Position numbers and translations under genes: made by a program. Below, in pieces: positions 20,784 to 31,256 of a DNA stretch of 64,000 nt (positions within the stretch are counted from its first letter, which is position 1; every line of letters starts with the position of its first letter). A model generated the notes under the pieces. The model searched no databases. It had not been told where the DNA came from and was given only the letters and a program-made list of their open reading frames with translations. Source of the stretch: Vandiemenella viatica (Eukaryota > Arthropoda > Insecta > Orthoptera > Morabidae); assembly GCA_031002005.1 (NCBI GenBank), contig CM061919.1, positions 224,252,739-224,316,738 on the forward strand. Direction: 5' to 3'.

Positions 20784-22197
20784 CACTCCTGGAAATTGAA
20801 ATAAGAACACATTGACGCCGGTGTGTAAGACCCACCATACTTGCTCCGGACACTACGATAGGGCTGTACAAGCAATGATCAAACGCACGGCATAGCGGAC
20901 ACACCAGGAACAGCAGTGTTGGCCGTCGAAGGGCGCTAGCTGCGCAGCGGTTGGGCACCGCCGCAGTCAGTGTCAGCCAGTTTGCCGTGGCATACGGAGC
21001 TCCATCTCAGTCTTTAACACTGGTAGCATGCCGCGACAGCGTGTACGTGAACCGTATGTGCAGTTGACGGACTTTGAGCGAGGGCGTATGGTGGGCATGC
21101 GGGAGGCCGGGTGGACGTACCGCCGAATTGCTCAACATGTGGGGCGCGAGGTCTCCACAGTACATCGATGTTGTCGCCAGTGGTCGGCGGAAGGTGCACG
21201 TGCCCGTCGACCTGGGTCCGGACAGCAGCAACGCACGGACGCACGCCAAGACCGTCGCATTCAACGCAATGCCGTAGGGGACCGCACCGCCACTTTCCGG
21301 CAAATTAGGGACACTGTTGCTCCTGGGGTATCAGAGAGGACCATTCGCAACCGTCTCCATGAAGCTGGGCTACGGTCCCGCGGACCGTTAGGTCGTCTTC
21401 CGCTCACGCCCCAACATCGTGCAGCCCGCCTCCAGTGGTGTCGCGACAGGCGTGTATGGAGGGACGAATGGAGACGTGTCGTCTTCAGTGATGAGAGTCG
21501 CTTCTGCCTTGGTGCCAATGATGGTCGTATGCGTGTTTGGCACCGTGCAGGTGAGCGCCACAATCAGGACTGCATACGACCGAGGCACACAGGGCCAACT
21601 CCCGGCATCATGGTGTGGTCTCCTACACTGGCTGTACACCTCTGGTGATCGTCGAGGTGACACTGAACAGTGCACGGTACATCAAACCGTCATCGAACCC
21701 ATCGTTCTACCATTCCTAGACCGGCAAGGGAACATGCTGTTCCAACAGGACAATGCACGTCCACATGTATCCCGTGCCACTCAACGTGCTCTAGAAGGTG
21801 TAAGTCAACTACCCTGGCCAGCGAGATCTCCGGATCTGTCCCCCATTGAGCATGTTTGGGACTGGATGAAACGTCGTCTCACGCGGTCTGCACGTCCAGC
21901 ACGAATGCTGGTCCAGCTGAGGCGCCAGGTGGAAATGGCTTGGCATGCCGTTCCACAGGACTACATCCAGCACCTCTACGATCGTCTCCATGGGAGAATT
22001 GCAGCCTGCATTGCTGCGAAAGGAGGATATACACGGTACTAGTGCCGACATTGTGCATGCTCTGTTGCCTGTGTCCATGTGCCTATGGTTCTGTCTGTGT
22101 GATCATGTGTTGTATCTGACCCCAGGAATGTGTATATAAAGTTTCCCATTCCTGGGACAATGAATTCACGGTGTTCTTATTTCAATTTCCAGGAGTG
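20784..22197 (+). mobile_element. Tc1-like transposon, nearly full length (1.41 kb)
   Basis: Ends CACTCCTGGAAATTGAAAT at 20784 and its inverse ending at 22197 are flanked by TA on both sides (20782-20783, 22198-22199). A single transposase gene fills the centre on the plus strand. The end sequence belongs to a Tc1 family I remember as very common in orthopteroid insects. High end-to-end integrity suggests a fairly young copy, though its gene is frameshifted. Confidence 0.95.
21028..22042 (+). pseudogene. Tc1-family transposase, frameshifted
   Basis: Start MPRQRVREPYVQLTDFERG at 21028. Two helix-turn-helix regions follow (GWTYRRIAQHVGREVSTVHR; TIRNRLHEAGLRSR), then the DDE domain: VFSDESRF (first Asp), QQDNARPH (second Asp) and SPDLSPIEHVWDWM (Glu). 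I count 32 residues between the second Asp and the Glu, against 34 in typical Tc1. The frame ends prematurely at 21648 just after GIMVW; the rest continues in another frame to the stop at 22042. The frame change fits two small deletions, one after GIMVW and one near 21,683 (net 2 modulo 3). About 340 residues if uninterrupted. Acts in the nucleus by cut-and-paste at TA sites. Confidence 0.93.
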
Positions 22198-22308
22198 TAG
22201 ATAACTCGGAAACCTTTGGCGAATCCGAAGATACCCGAACTGTCAGGTACTCTGGTCGCCACCACAGCGCTGTTAGGCTAACCAGGAAAGTTCTAATGAA
22301 TAACTGAA

Positions 22309-22311
<3 letters not shown>

Positions 22312-22337
<26 letters not shown>
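22312..22337. repeat. (TA)n microsatellite at a LINE 3' end
   Basis: About 12 TA units directly abut the 3' end of the minus-strand CR1-like LINE, so the run probably grew from the LINE tail. Confidence 0.9.
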
Positions 22338-22343
<6 letters not shown>

Positions 22344-23900
22344 TTGCAATGGAACACACGCTCCGGTGGCAATTTCCCTACACACCCATCTTCCTCCTTT
22401 CCTGCACCCACCTATATTTGCCCTCCGCAAACATTAGCTTGAAATTCCTTCAACGTTTTTGGTAAATTATTCCAATTCCTGACACCCGTACCAAAAAAAG
22501 AGAATCTTCCTACAGCCTTGTACCTGAAATCGAGTGCCAGCTTGTGGTCATGGTCATCTTTTCCCTTCCATGCATTATTTTTAATTCTTACACCAATATC
22601 TTTCCATGCCTCATCACCAGTATACGACTTGTACACACCCAAGACCCTCTTCATCCTACTCCTTTCTTCCAATGAATCCTATTACAGCTCTTTTATGATA
22701 CCTGTTACTGGTTGCATTCTGCGGTAATTTCCAGAAACAAATCGAGCAGCCCTGTTTTCACCTTCTCCAACTCCTGTATTAGATACACAAAATGTGGGTC
22801 CATAATACACTACCATATTCGAGCAATGGTCTGTCCAAAGTTTTTTAACCCAATTCCTTTACTTCTTTCGTACATCCACTCATCACTCTCTCCAACAAGT
22901 GCAGAATTTTGAATCCTTTTCCTATTACCTGACCAATGTTTCCTGCCCAGTTAAGCTTGTTGTGAAATGTAATGCCAAGATATTTACATTTCATGTCTTC
23001 AACAAGCAATCATTTCCCCAGCCTCAAATTTTTTATTTGTGTATCTAATAAGCTGACTCTTGTTTGCATTTATCTTCATCCCTTGTTTACCAACCCAAAT
23101 AGATATCCTGTCCAGATCACCTTGTAGTTGTTTACAGTCCTCTACCGTTTTGATCCTTTTATATAGCATTATATCATCTGCAAACAATCTAATTTCTGAT
23201 TGTAAACAATCAACACAATTATTCACTAGAATAATGAATAGCAATGGTCCCAATACACTACCCTGCGGCACTCCCATTTCTCCTTTCACTACTTTTGATA
23301 CCACATTTCCTAGCCTATCTTTCTGTTTTCTACCTTTTAAAAATTCTTCTACCCAGTAAGTCACTTTCTCATCCACTCCAATTGTTTTTACCTTATTTAC
23401 TACCATTTTATGGCTCACTCTGTCAAAAGGCTTTGAAAGATCTAGTACTACACTATCAATTTGTCCTCCCTTGTCCATTTCATCTGAAATATCTTGCATA
23501 TATCGCACCAACTGAGATTCGCATGAATATCCTTGCCTAAAGCCATGTTGCCTACTTGAAAACCCCTTACACTCCTCACATATATTTCTAATTAGGTTGT
23601 ATATCAATCTCTCCGTTAATTTACCTACCACTGATGTCAAATTGATCGGCCTGTACTCTTAGACTCTATTTCTCACTCCTTCTTTATGTACCGGCATTAC
23701 TATCGCACTTTTCCAGTCCTGTGGTAAGCAGCAAGTATCTAGACTTAATTTAAATAATATTTCAAGATAACGTACAATGTCACATCTTTATCTTTAAGAT
23801 ATATGTAGTAACATTATCTACATCAGCCCCTTTATGTTTTTTCACCTTTCTTATTTCCTTCATAATATCCTTAGGATGAATTTCAAATTTTTTGGTCTGT
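22338..23900 (-). pseudogene. CR1-like LINE, RT to 3' end, broken
   Basis: The longest open piece (22999-23640) begins in the RT domain: LTSVVGKLTERLIYN, RQHGFRQGYSCESQL, VVLDLSKPFDRVSHKM, VPQGSVLGPLLF and the catalytic FADD box (RLFADDIMLY). Upstream remnants to about 23,900 (RKVKKHKGAD-like) lie in broken frames. Downstream pieces include the block after the thumb (LNWAGNIGQV-like near 22,940) and a C-terminus with ERSRMKRVLGVYKSYTGDE and SFFGTGVRNWNNLP (22412-22672). The 5' end is truncated. This is the best of at least nine copies of the family in the window. Confidence 0.88.
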
Positions 23901-24839
23901 TCATTTGTAATTGTGTTGTTAAGCTCGTTCTTCGAGTTACACCCTCCAGTTTCTGATTCATTGTCCCAACTTTACTTGCGCTTGTATGGTTAAAAGAAAG
24001 TATAAATTTCAAATAAATAATCGAATTTAATTTAATTTTCACTTACATTTTTAAAAGAAAGTGTAATTGCGATGGCAGCTAAAATACAATTGTCTGTTGT
24101 GTAGCAGAGATAAAAATTATAATGCTTGGCAGAGATATACATTTTTAATGTAACGTTCGTTTAAATTTATACGTAACTTTTTTGTTTATTTAAGGGATAT
24201 ATGCAGAAATTCACGTAAGAAGAAAAGCATGTCACGCTGTATTACTGGAATGAACTGACAACATAACCCAAGACGGAAAATAACAAACAGGAAAGTTTAT
24301 TAAAACAGAGACAAAGTTTACGCGAAACGTAGGAAATCGCGAAATATACGAATGAAATTAATAATAGTTATTTGTTTTTAATAGTATGCTTTACTTACAA
24401 ACTTTTTGAAAACAATAAAAAAAATTGCCATTCAAAATCAGATGCAGTTATTTAAAAACATCCAAGCCAAATAGAGCAATAATCTAATCAGACAAAGTTT
24501 ACTCACAGCGCGAAGAATATTAATAGAAAATTTATTGATAATTAGTTATTCATTTCTCTTTAGACACTTTTACGCAATAAATTCGTAATACCATCATTGG
24601 AGTCCCCAACATTTCTGACGGACGTTTAAGCTAGAGTTAAAATAATCTATAATAAGTATCAAATTATAAATTAACTTTTACGTTCATGTCTCACATACAT
24701 ATGATCGCTTACAGTGGTTGTACGCCTGTGATCGACGACGATTCCACAGTCTATGTCTCCTCTGCCGCCTCATAAATCCGAAAACTCCCGCCTACTGTTG
24801 TTCCAACATTGCATACCTATAACTTTCCCACAATATTAA
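23901..24839. other. unassigned AT-rich DNA
   Basis: I see no gene, tandem repeat or transposon end in this stretch. Confidence 0.5.
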
Positions 24840-25372
24840 CACTAGATCCCTGAACTCAAATATACAAACCATCCAGTCCCATAGCTCGGAAACCTTAGCC
24901 AATTCCTTCTTGTGGCTAGATCATATGGAATAATCTTCCCCTGAAATTTAGAACTTCCAAAAAAATCTGGCCATTTAAAAATCTTTTGAGAAAGCATTAC
25001 TTATGTGAGTACCAGTTGAACAACCTCTTCTTCCACGCATAACTTATTTTTAGAATTCAATTCTATTGATTTACCGGTATTCTACAAGTTTGTCCACCTA
25101 TTAATTTGAATTCCCTTTTGTATCTAGTTTCTGCAGCCTACTAGTATTTACTTTCTGTCGTTTACGTTTAAGCCTTTACCAGAACTATTTTATAACAGTA
25201 AATGATTCACCAGTTAAACATGAATATTATTACGATTTTAGTTAGTATTTTACTTAATTTAAGTTTTAGTATAAATACCTGGTAAGATGTAAGAGAGGGA
25301 CTGACAGCCCTCATCTTGCCAGGCTAAATAAACCTTTAAATAAATAAATAAAAAATGTTACATTATAAGTTA
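24840..25372 (+). pseudogene. 3' end of a different LINE
   Basis: The short frame WNNLPLKFRTSKKIW...RKHYL ending at the stop near 25,042 matches the C-terminus typical of insect LINE ORF2 proteins (WNxLP). It is followed by an untranslated region ending GCCAGGCTAAATAAACC and (AAAT)n near 25,330-25,360. Only the last ~40 codons are visible. Confidence 0.6.
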
Positions 25373-25668
25373 TACTAAAAAGCTATCAGACCCTAATGTT
25401 TGAAAAAGAACGCTTTCTACCAATATTTATACACGTTGCTATAAGGTGAATTCTTTTTTATGGTGACTACAAATTGTCACCAGTCGTTTAATTCATTTCT
25501 GAGAGATGTGAGCCATTGGAGTTCTCAATGCTTGTGCGAAATTCTTGACTAGCAATTCGTCCGTAAGAGTAACCTTCGTAGAAGAGCTGACTTCGTTTCA
25601 TAACCCTTTGTAAAGCAAAAAAACTAATGAAGGAAGCACCACATGACTGTAATTACAAATTATGTTTT

Positions 25669-26551
25669 ATTATTATTAATTAATTATAATGATAATTTCC
25701 CTTCAAACCAGCTTTTGTATCATGCGAATTTTTTGTTTAAGACCTTTCACTGTTTGAGGAAAATTGTTGAGCACCTCCTTCTATAATTTATTGTAGACTC
25801 GTCTACCAAAGAACGAAAAATTTTCTACTCTCTTATGCCTGGAATCAAGTGCCAATTTGTATCTCTTCCAGCATGCGTAATAGTCACAACCCTTCTCTCA
25901 TTATCCATCCTGTCTTCATCGCCAATCTTTCGTTGCATATGCCGAGCACTATTATAATCTGTCTTCCTTCTTCCAATGGGCCTAACCCATCTCCTTTATC
26001 ATATTTTTTTATGACTGTTAGAAACAAATTTTCGAAGAAGAAAGAATCCTCACTATCCTGTTTTGCAACTCCTGCTAGTCTTGTATTTGATTCACGTAAT
26101 GTGGGTCCCACGCTACCTTCTATACTAAAGGATAGTGCTAGCCAAGCTTTCGTATGCTCGTTCCATAAAAAAAATCTCCTCATCACGCTCTGTAACAGAT
26201 GCCGGACTTGGAAACATTTCTCTACCACCTCCCACGGAACTGAGTTTTCTATGAAATGATAGCCAAGACATTTACACTTTCATCACTTCTACAAAAAATT
26301 TCCCTCCGATCAAAACTTAAACTAAAACTTAATTTCCTATCTGTGCACCTAATAAGATGACTCTTATCAGCATTTACCTTTATTCCAAGTTGACCCACCC
26401 ACCTAGACTGCCTGTCGAGATTCCTTTATAACTATTCAGATGTTTCTTCAGTTGATCTTATTGTACGGTGTCATATCATCTGCAAACATGACTTCATTCT
26501 CTTGGCTAGATGGTCTCTGATTGCGTGCACTAAACTAATTATTGACAACAT
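25669..26551 (-). pseudogene. CR1-like LINE 3' region, strongly decayed
   Basis: On the minus strand the same order of blocks as in other copies can be read: NADKSHLIRC-like near 26,365, a VGPTLRESNTRLAG-like block near 26,100, and a (AAT)n-like tail at 25,669-25,690. It belongs to the subfamily with tail CAATTAATTAATAATAATA. A mariner is inserted at its upstream end (26,552). Confidence 0.6.
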
Positions 26552-26553
26552 AC

Positions 26554-27223
26554 GAGGGCAGATCGGAAAGTAACGCACAATAATTTTTTCTCCCCTGGTA
26601 TTGCAGCTGGAATGTTGAAATTTCACTACTACATAGTTTGAAGTTCGCGCTATAGAGGGTATTTTGTTTTCATGTGCAGCTCTAGCGAGAGAAGCGTGAA
26701 CTATGAAACAAACATGGCGCGCATGTTACTGTCGTCCACGTGTGAAGAGCAGCGAAGTGTAGTTCGATATTTGTGGGCCAAAGGGCATTCCCCGAGTGAA
26801 ATTCGCAGGGACATGCGTGGCGTGTATTGGGACGACTATCTGGACCGTAGCAATGTCTCCATGTGGTTTGCATTCTTCCAAGAGGGCCGCGTGAACCTTA
26901 GTGATTCACCATGCTCCAGGTGGCCGGTAACAGTTTCAACTCCGCAGAATGTCAGCGCTATTGATGCAGCAATCTTGAAGGACATTTTGCAACAGATGCA
27001 GAAGTGAAATCAGCAGTCCACAGATGGCTACACTCCCAATAAACGAATTTCTAAGAACAGGGCATATTGAAACTGGTACCACGATGGGAGAAATGTGTTG
27101 AGAAAATTGGTGACTATGTAGAAAAGTAGGTCAAAGATGTAAGCTAATTTGTGATGTTTTTGGTTGTGGTACATATTAAACTTTTTTAAAAAAAATTGTG
27201 CGTTACTTTCCGATCTGCCATCG
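26554..27223 (+). mobile_element. internally deleted mariner (670 bp)
   Basis: Ends CGAGGGCAGATCGGAAAG at 26554 and its inverse (one mismatch, CGATGG) ending at 27223 are flanked by TA. The element keeps the transposase N-terminus and a short C-terminal scrap, but the catalytic core is deleted. Confidence 0.9.
26672..27160 (+). pseudogene. mariner transposase remnant, N-terminal helix-turn-helix only
   Basis: The frame 26672-27007 contains CEEQRSVVRYLWAKGHSPSEIRRDM and NVSMWFAFFQEGRVNLSDSP, the first helix-turn-helix and linker of mariner transposases. A C-terminal scrap reading IGDYVEK lies near 27,110. The DDD catalytic residues are absent. In an active element this protein binds the ends and cuts at TA. 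Confidence 0.85.
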
Positions 27224-27302
27224 TACTTCTACACAGAATCGAAGTGATAGTAAATAAATTTTTCTTTTAAAAATTAGAATTTTTTCTTTTTCTTTTGTTT
27301 AT

Positions 27303-27513
27303 GCCTTTACATCTCGTTGACGTAGAGGTTACTAGAGGCTCGATAGAACAGAGCTCAGGAAGGAATTCGACCGCGGCCTTCTGAAGGAAACATGCCTGCA
27401 ATTGCCTGGAGTGATTTCGGAAAATCATTGAAAACCGAAATTTGCATGACCGTGGGGATTCGAACCCGCGTCCTTCCGAATGCGATACCAGAGCATTACC
27501 ACTCACCCACCGA
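27303..27513 (-). repeat. SINE family 1
   Basis: Contains the complete order head, GGTTCGAATCCCCACGG (B box), body, ATTGCCTGGAGTGATTTCGG block and a 3' AGTAACCTC...GAGATG block. Moderately diverged. Confidence 0.8.
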
Positions 27514-27639
27514 TTTTCGCGATAAAATCATAAAAGAGTTGGCTGTAAATAATTGGAGAATAGAAGGCAGGTCAACAGCATTGTGGACATGTACAATTGT
27601 ACGTGGCATATAGGCTACTGGTGATTAGGCATTCATAAA

Positions 27640-27880
27640 TATAGAGGGAAGGTTTAGAAACAGCACGTGGAAGGGAAGAGGGGCCACGATAATAAATTAG
27701 CATTTAATTTCAAGCATAAGATATTTGTACATGAAAAAATTAAGGCAGTGATAAATGGTACACCTCAGACTTAAAGGATTTTTTTTTAAAATGTTTATGA
27801 ATCGTATGTAGAGATGTAGGGAAATTGCCACAGGGGCATGAGATCGATCGCAATTAATTAATAATAATAATAGAAAGGAT
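27640..27880 (+). repeat. CR1-like LINE 3' end fragment
   Basis: Contains ACGTGGAAGGGAAGAGG and the 3' block GTAGGGAAATTGCCACAGGGGC, then CAATTAATTAATAATAATAA. It matches the ends of the other family members. Confidence 0.75.
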
Positions 27881-27944
27881 TTAAATTAAAAAATTTACAT
27901 TATCCATAAGTTGTAATATATGGCGTAAGTCCAAAGGGGAGAGC

Positions 27945-28622
27945 ATGTCTGTTCGAGTTCGTCGTGCAGCATTTGTTTTGTCTGTGACGTCACCCGACTA
28001 GTGTGAGAGCATATTGGATTTTCTTTTCGACGCTGTCTTAGTAGCTCTCGCATTTGTTCGGCCCTGGACTTCTAAGATTTCTTCGGTTCCTTTTCTCGCA
28101 AGCTTTCTACTAATTTGAGTTTTCTATGATTCCGAGCATACTTACGACTAATATGAGACGACATCTTGACTTTTTGTATTTAACAGGTAAGGCAATGATA
28201 AATGGTATACCTCAGACGTAAAGGATTTTAAAACAAAAATATGTATCAATCGTAAGTAGAGAATTACCACAGCGGCATGAGATCGATCACAATTGATTAA
28301 TTATAATAATAATAGAACTTTCAATTTAATTTCGACCTTTACTTATATTTCGACGATTATTTCTAGTGTCTTCATTTTGTCTCCTAGTAGTGCCTCGTGA
28401 GCTCTTTACAATCATAGTTGAATCATCGTCCTAGCAGAAAGCGTTTTCGCGCTACACTCATTTATAACTTTACACAACGCTAGTTCCAAACAATCGAAAA
28501 AAAAGGCAGAAAAATGCTCCGGTCGTGGCTAATTCCAAACATCGGCAACATGCACTCACACTAGTCCGATGACGTCACTGGCAAATCAAATGCTGCACGT
28601 AGAACTCTTACAGACATGCTAC
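27945..28622. mobile_element. inverted-repeat element (about 680 bp) with TGACGTCA in both arms
   Basis: The left arm (about 27,945-28,025) and right arm (about 28,543-28,622) pair as inverted repeats: GCATGTCTGT, GTGCAGCATTTG, GTGACGTCA and GACTAGTGTGAG occur in the same order on opposite strands. No coding capacity. It contains a LINE 3' tail at 28,183-28,318. No clear target duplication was found. Confidence 0.75.
28183..28318 (+). repeat. CR1-like LINE 3' end fragment within the inverted-repeat element
   Basis: Reads GGTAAGGCAATGATAAATGG, then ACCACAGCGGCATGAGATCG and an AATAATAATAG tail. It is closely similar to the fragment at 27,640-27,880 only about 400 bp away. Confidence 0.7.
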
Positions 28623-29149
28623 ATCTGTTGTAGGCTCAACCGTTATTAACGTATTATTAGTGTCGTAGTTATTAGCGATTCAAATCTGACGGTATTTTTC
28701 AACACAAGAATTCGACCGACTATCACCGTCCTGTACTTAACGAGCGAGTAGAAGTATTAACTTCAAAAAAACAAATTAAAACCTTAAAAATATCGTTCCA
28801 CTGCAGTGGAAACGAATAGCTTTCGGAAATATTTCATCTGTGCTTCTTCAACATGGTACCGTTAATATTAGTACGAGAGATTTCTCTAAAATGGAAGCAG
28901 AAGCGTTGAGATGAAGGCTGGCTGGAGGACATCTTGTTATTAGCGGAGATCACAATCAAGATCTCATCCCACAGCTGATTGCTTCCTAATGGCGACGAAA
29001 ACAGCTAGGGCTAGGAAGACGAAAATCGAGGCCCACTGCATTATACCCGAACAATCTCGGCATCTTCTCGCCGTCTCAGCATCAGGCGACAGTCTATTAA
29101 ACTTGCTGTACAACTGCACGAAGAGAAATATCCTCGAATCCATCCACAA

Positions 29150-29600
29150 CTAGATGATCTACCCGACGTTGTAGATATGGAACTTCTGATGTTTGGTTTT
29201 TGTAAACCAACTGTCGAAAGTATTTTCTCTCTGTCTGCAAAGTTCCATCGAGATCGGATAAGAAGTGTGGGTTTAATTGTCGCCACAACGAACTGTAGAA
29301 CAAATTTTAAATTTAAAGCTCGAGTTTGTCATTCACTAATTGTCTTCCAATAAACAAGAAATTTTACGATCTTTCAGAATATCACCATCAACTGTGGCCG
29401 ATTCCCTACCGCTTTCGAAATATTTGCAAAAAAAATAAAAATAAAATGAACCGTTGCAGGTGTAAATTTTTCTTAAAGGGGGCTATAGGGGAGAAGGAGT
29501 AGATTCAGCTAAACCAACTGTAGGCAGTATTTTCCCCCTTGTTTCCTGGTATAAGTGTGTAATGTTCCATCGAGAACGGTTAAAAACTGTCGATTTGTAT
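29150..29600. repeat. two dispersed units of the ~146-bp repeat
   Basis: AAACCAACTGTCGAAAGTATT with GTTCCATCGAGATCGG (29,205-29,260) and AAACCAACTGTAGGCAGTATT with GTTCCATCGAGAACGG (29,510-29,580) match the unit of the array at 39,110-39,870 in order and spacing. The stretch between them has no gene. Confidence 0.65.
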
Positions 29601-29639
29601 AAATAACACACAAGTATATATTGTATTAGTATATGTTAG

Positions 29640-29882
29640 GCTAAAAGAACGAAAACGCTCATTGAGCGAAAGAAAGATCACAGCGAGTTGTGGTTTCTAG
29701 AAAACGGCCACAACACAATATTCGCGCCATGGTACGTACATAAAAAACCAATTAGAACGCGTGAGTTGTGGCTAACTTAAAAAGACCACAACGCGAAATT
29801 TTCTTTTGGTCCAGGAACCACAACGCGCTGTGGTTGTTTCGTTTTTTTTTTTCGCTCAATGAGCGTTTTCCGTCTTTAAGCA
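29640..29882. mobile_element. MITE with ~32-bp inverted ends
   Basis: Left end includes GAAAACGCTCATTGAGCGAA and the right end its inverse TTCGCTCAATGAGCGTTTTC. The inverted similarity runs about 32 bp to GCTAAAAG/CTTTAAGC. Inside, CCACAACGCG-like motifs recur on both strands. No open frame. Superfamily unknown; no convincing target duplication. Confidence 0.8.
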
Positions 29883-30557
29883 TAACAAATACACAACACC
29901 TCCATTGTCATCATATATACATAGAAGAACATGTTACATCAAAAGGTAGTGCATATTTTTGTGGTATAATTTGAGGATTACTAAATTTATCTACGCATCC
30001 TTAGTTTTTTATGAATTCGCCCTAGTGTTACCGCCTTCAGATAATTTCCTGCATCAGAAAGGCATTCATAGTAAACACTAACCAAAGTTATAGTTAACGA
30101 ATACACACTGTGCTGACTATACAACGAAGCAGCATGCTACAATGTATACGTACACTTGTTATCTTCATTTAATCACTGTTTAGTGCCGATCGTCCTCCAG
30201 TAAGATTTGACCTGTCATGTAAAACTTGAACTGTCCTTAACAGGGTACGAACCAACCAGAGGCGTTGTGGCTCAGTGATGTATTTGTGGGGCGTGAGAAC
30301 TTCATCAAACTGGCGCTGTGGTCAACCACAACAAACGATCCTGCATGTTGTCACTGAATTAAGGGGACGTGCCCAGATGCAGTGGAAGACTCTGCTAGAG
30401 CTGCTACAGAGGAGTTGGAAAATCTGGACTTACGACTTTAAACTTTTATTTCACGTGCCTATTGATTGCTTTTTGATGTTATTTATTCTCTAGTATTTTA
30501 TATATCGTGTATTTCGCCATAAGCTAAATAAGTAAAAAGTCTTCATTAAATTCACTC
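29883..30557. other. unassigned DNA
   Basis: No gene or repeat recognised. One 72-codon frame at 30275-30493 resembles nothing I know. Confidence 0.45.
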
Positions 30558-30803
30558 TTTTTTTTTTTACTTACGGCTGTACGCCTCGTCGGCGGCTAAG
30601 GTCATTAGAGGCGGAATGGGACTGGGGACAAGGAACGGGGAGGAATTCGGCCATGGCCTTTTTTAAGGAAGCACCCCGGCATTCGCCTGGAGTGATTGGA
30701 GGAAATCATGGAAAACTTAAATTTGGATTCCCGGATGGGGATTCGAACCCGTGTCCTCCCGAATGCGAGGCCAGAACGTTAACCATTCACCCACCACGCT
30801 CGG
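30558..30803 (-). repeat. SINE family 1, near full length with poly-A tail
   Basis: Starts CCGAGCGTGGTGGGTGAATG on the minus strand, has the B box GGTTCGAATCCCC, the body TTAAGTTTTCCATGATTTCC, the 3' block GCCTCTAATGACC, and a GTCGGCG...GGCGT end followed by an A-run (T-run at 30558-30569 on the plus strand). Confidence 0.92.
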
Positions 30804-30849
30804 TCCATTCTTTTTAGTAAAGTAGCCACGTTATGGGCATCAGATACGG

Positions 30850-31256
30850 GTGTTTGAGGTGCTGCAAAGAATGGATAAATGTTTTAGCGCAAATTACCCC
30901 ACAACACAATTATTAAGCGGTATCATAAAGGAGCGCGGCTGTAAATGGTTGAAAGGTAGAAGGAGGGTAAATAGAGCGCTGAGCTTTTGTGAGCCATGCA
31001 TTGGGGTCGAGGCCTGCATGGATTTTGATCGATGAACTGAAACTAATATTTGGAAGCTAACAGAAGACAGTGACAAAAATTAAGAATTTATTTTATTTCA
31101 AGTATAAACGAGTCCAAAAGTATTCAGTTTTATGGTCGGAATTCGTTATCAAGCGTACTACTTAACACTTTCCCACAAGCAGTGACAATTCACGTAATGT
31201 ATAGGGAGGTTTGTAGGGAAGTTCTCGTGAGCTGCATTGCAATTATTCATAATAAT
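30850..31256 (+). repeat. CR1-like LINE 3' region, decayed
   Basis: The frame 30850-31035 aligns by eye with the C-terminal block of other copies (LQRMDKCFSANY for VQKMAARFVSGNY; GRRRVNRAL for DRRRVRRVM). The end GGAGGTTTGTAGGGAAG...GCAATTATTCATAATAA corresponds to the family 3' end. Confidence 0.65.

Noticed and set aside
21261..21675. Long minus-strand frames opposite the Tc1 transposase
   Set aside because: They are antisense shadows of the GC-rich transposase gene; the plus strand has all Tc1 motifs.
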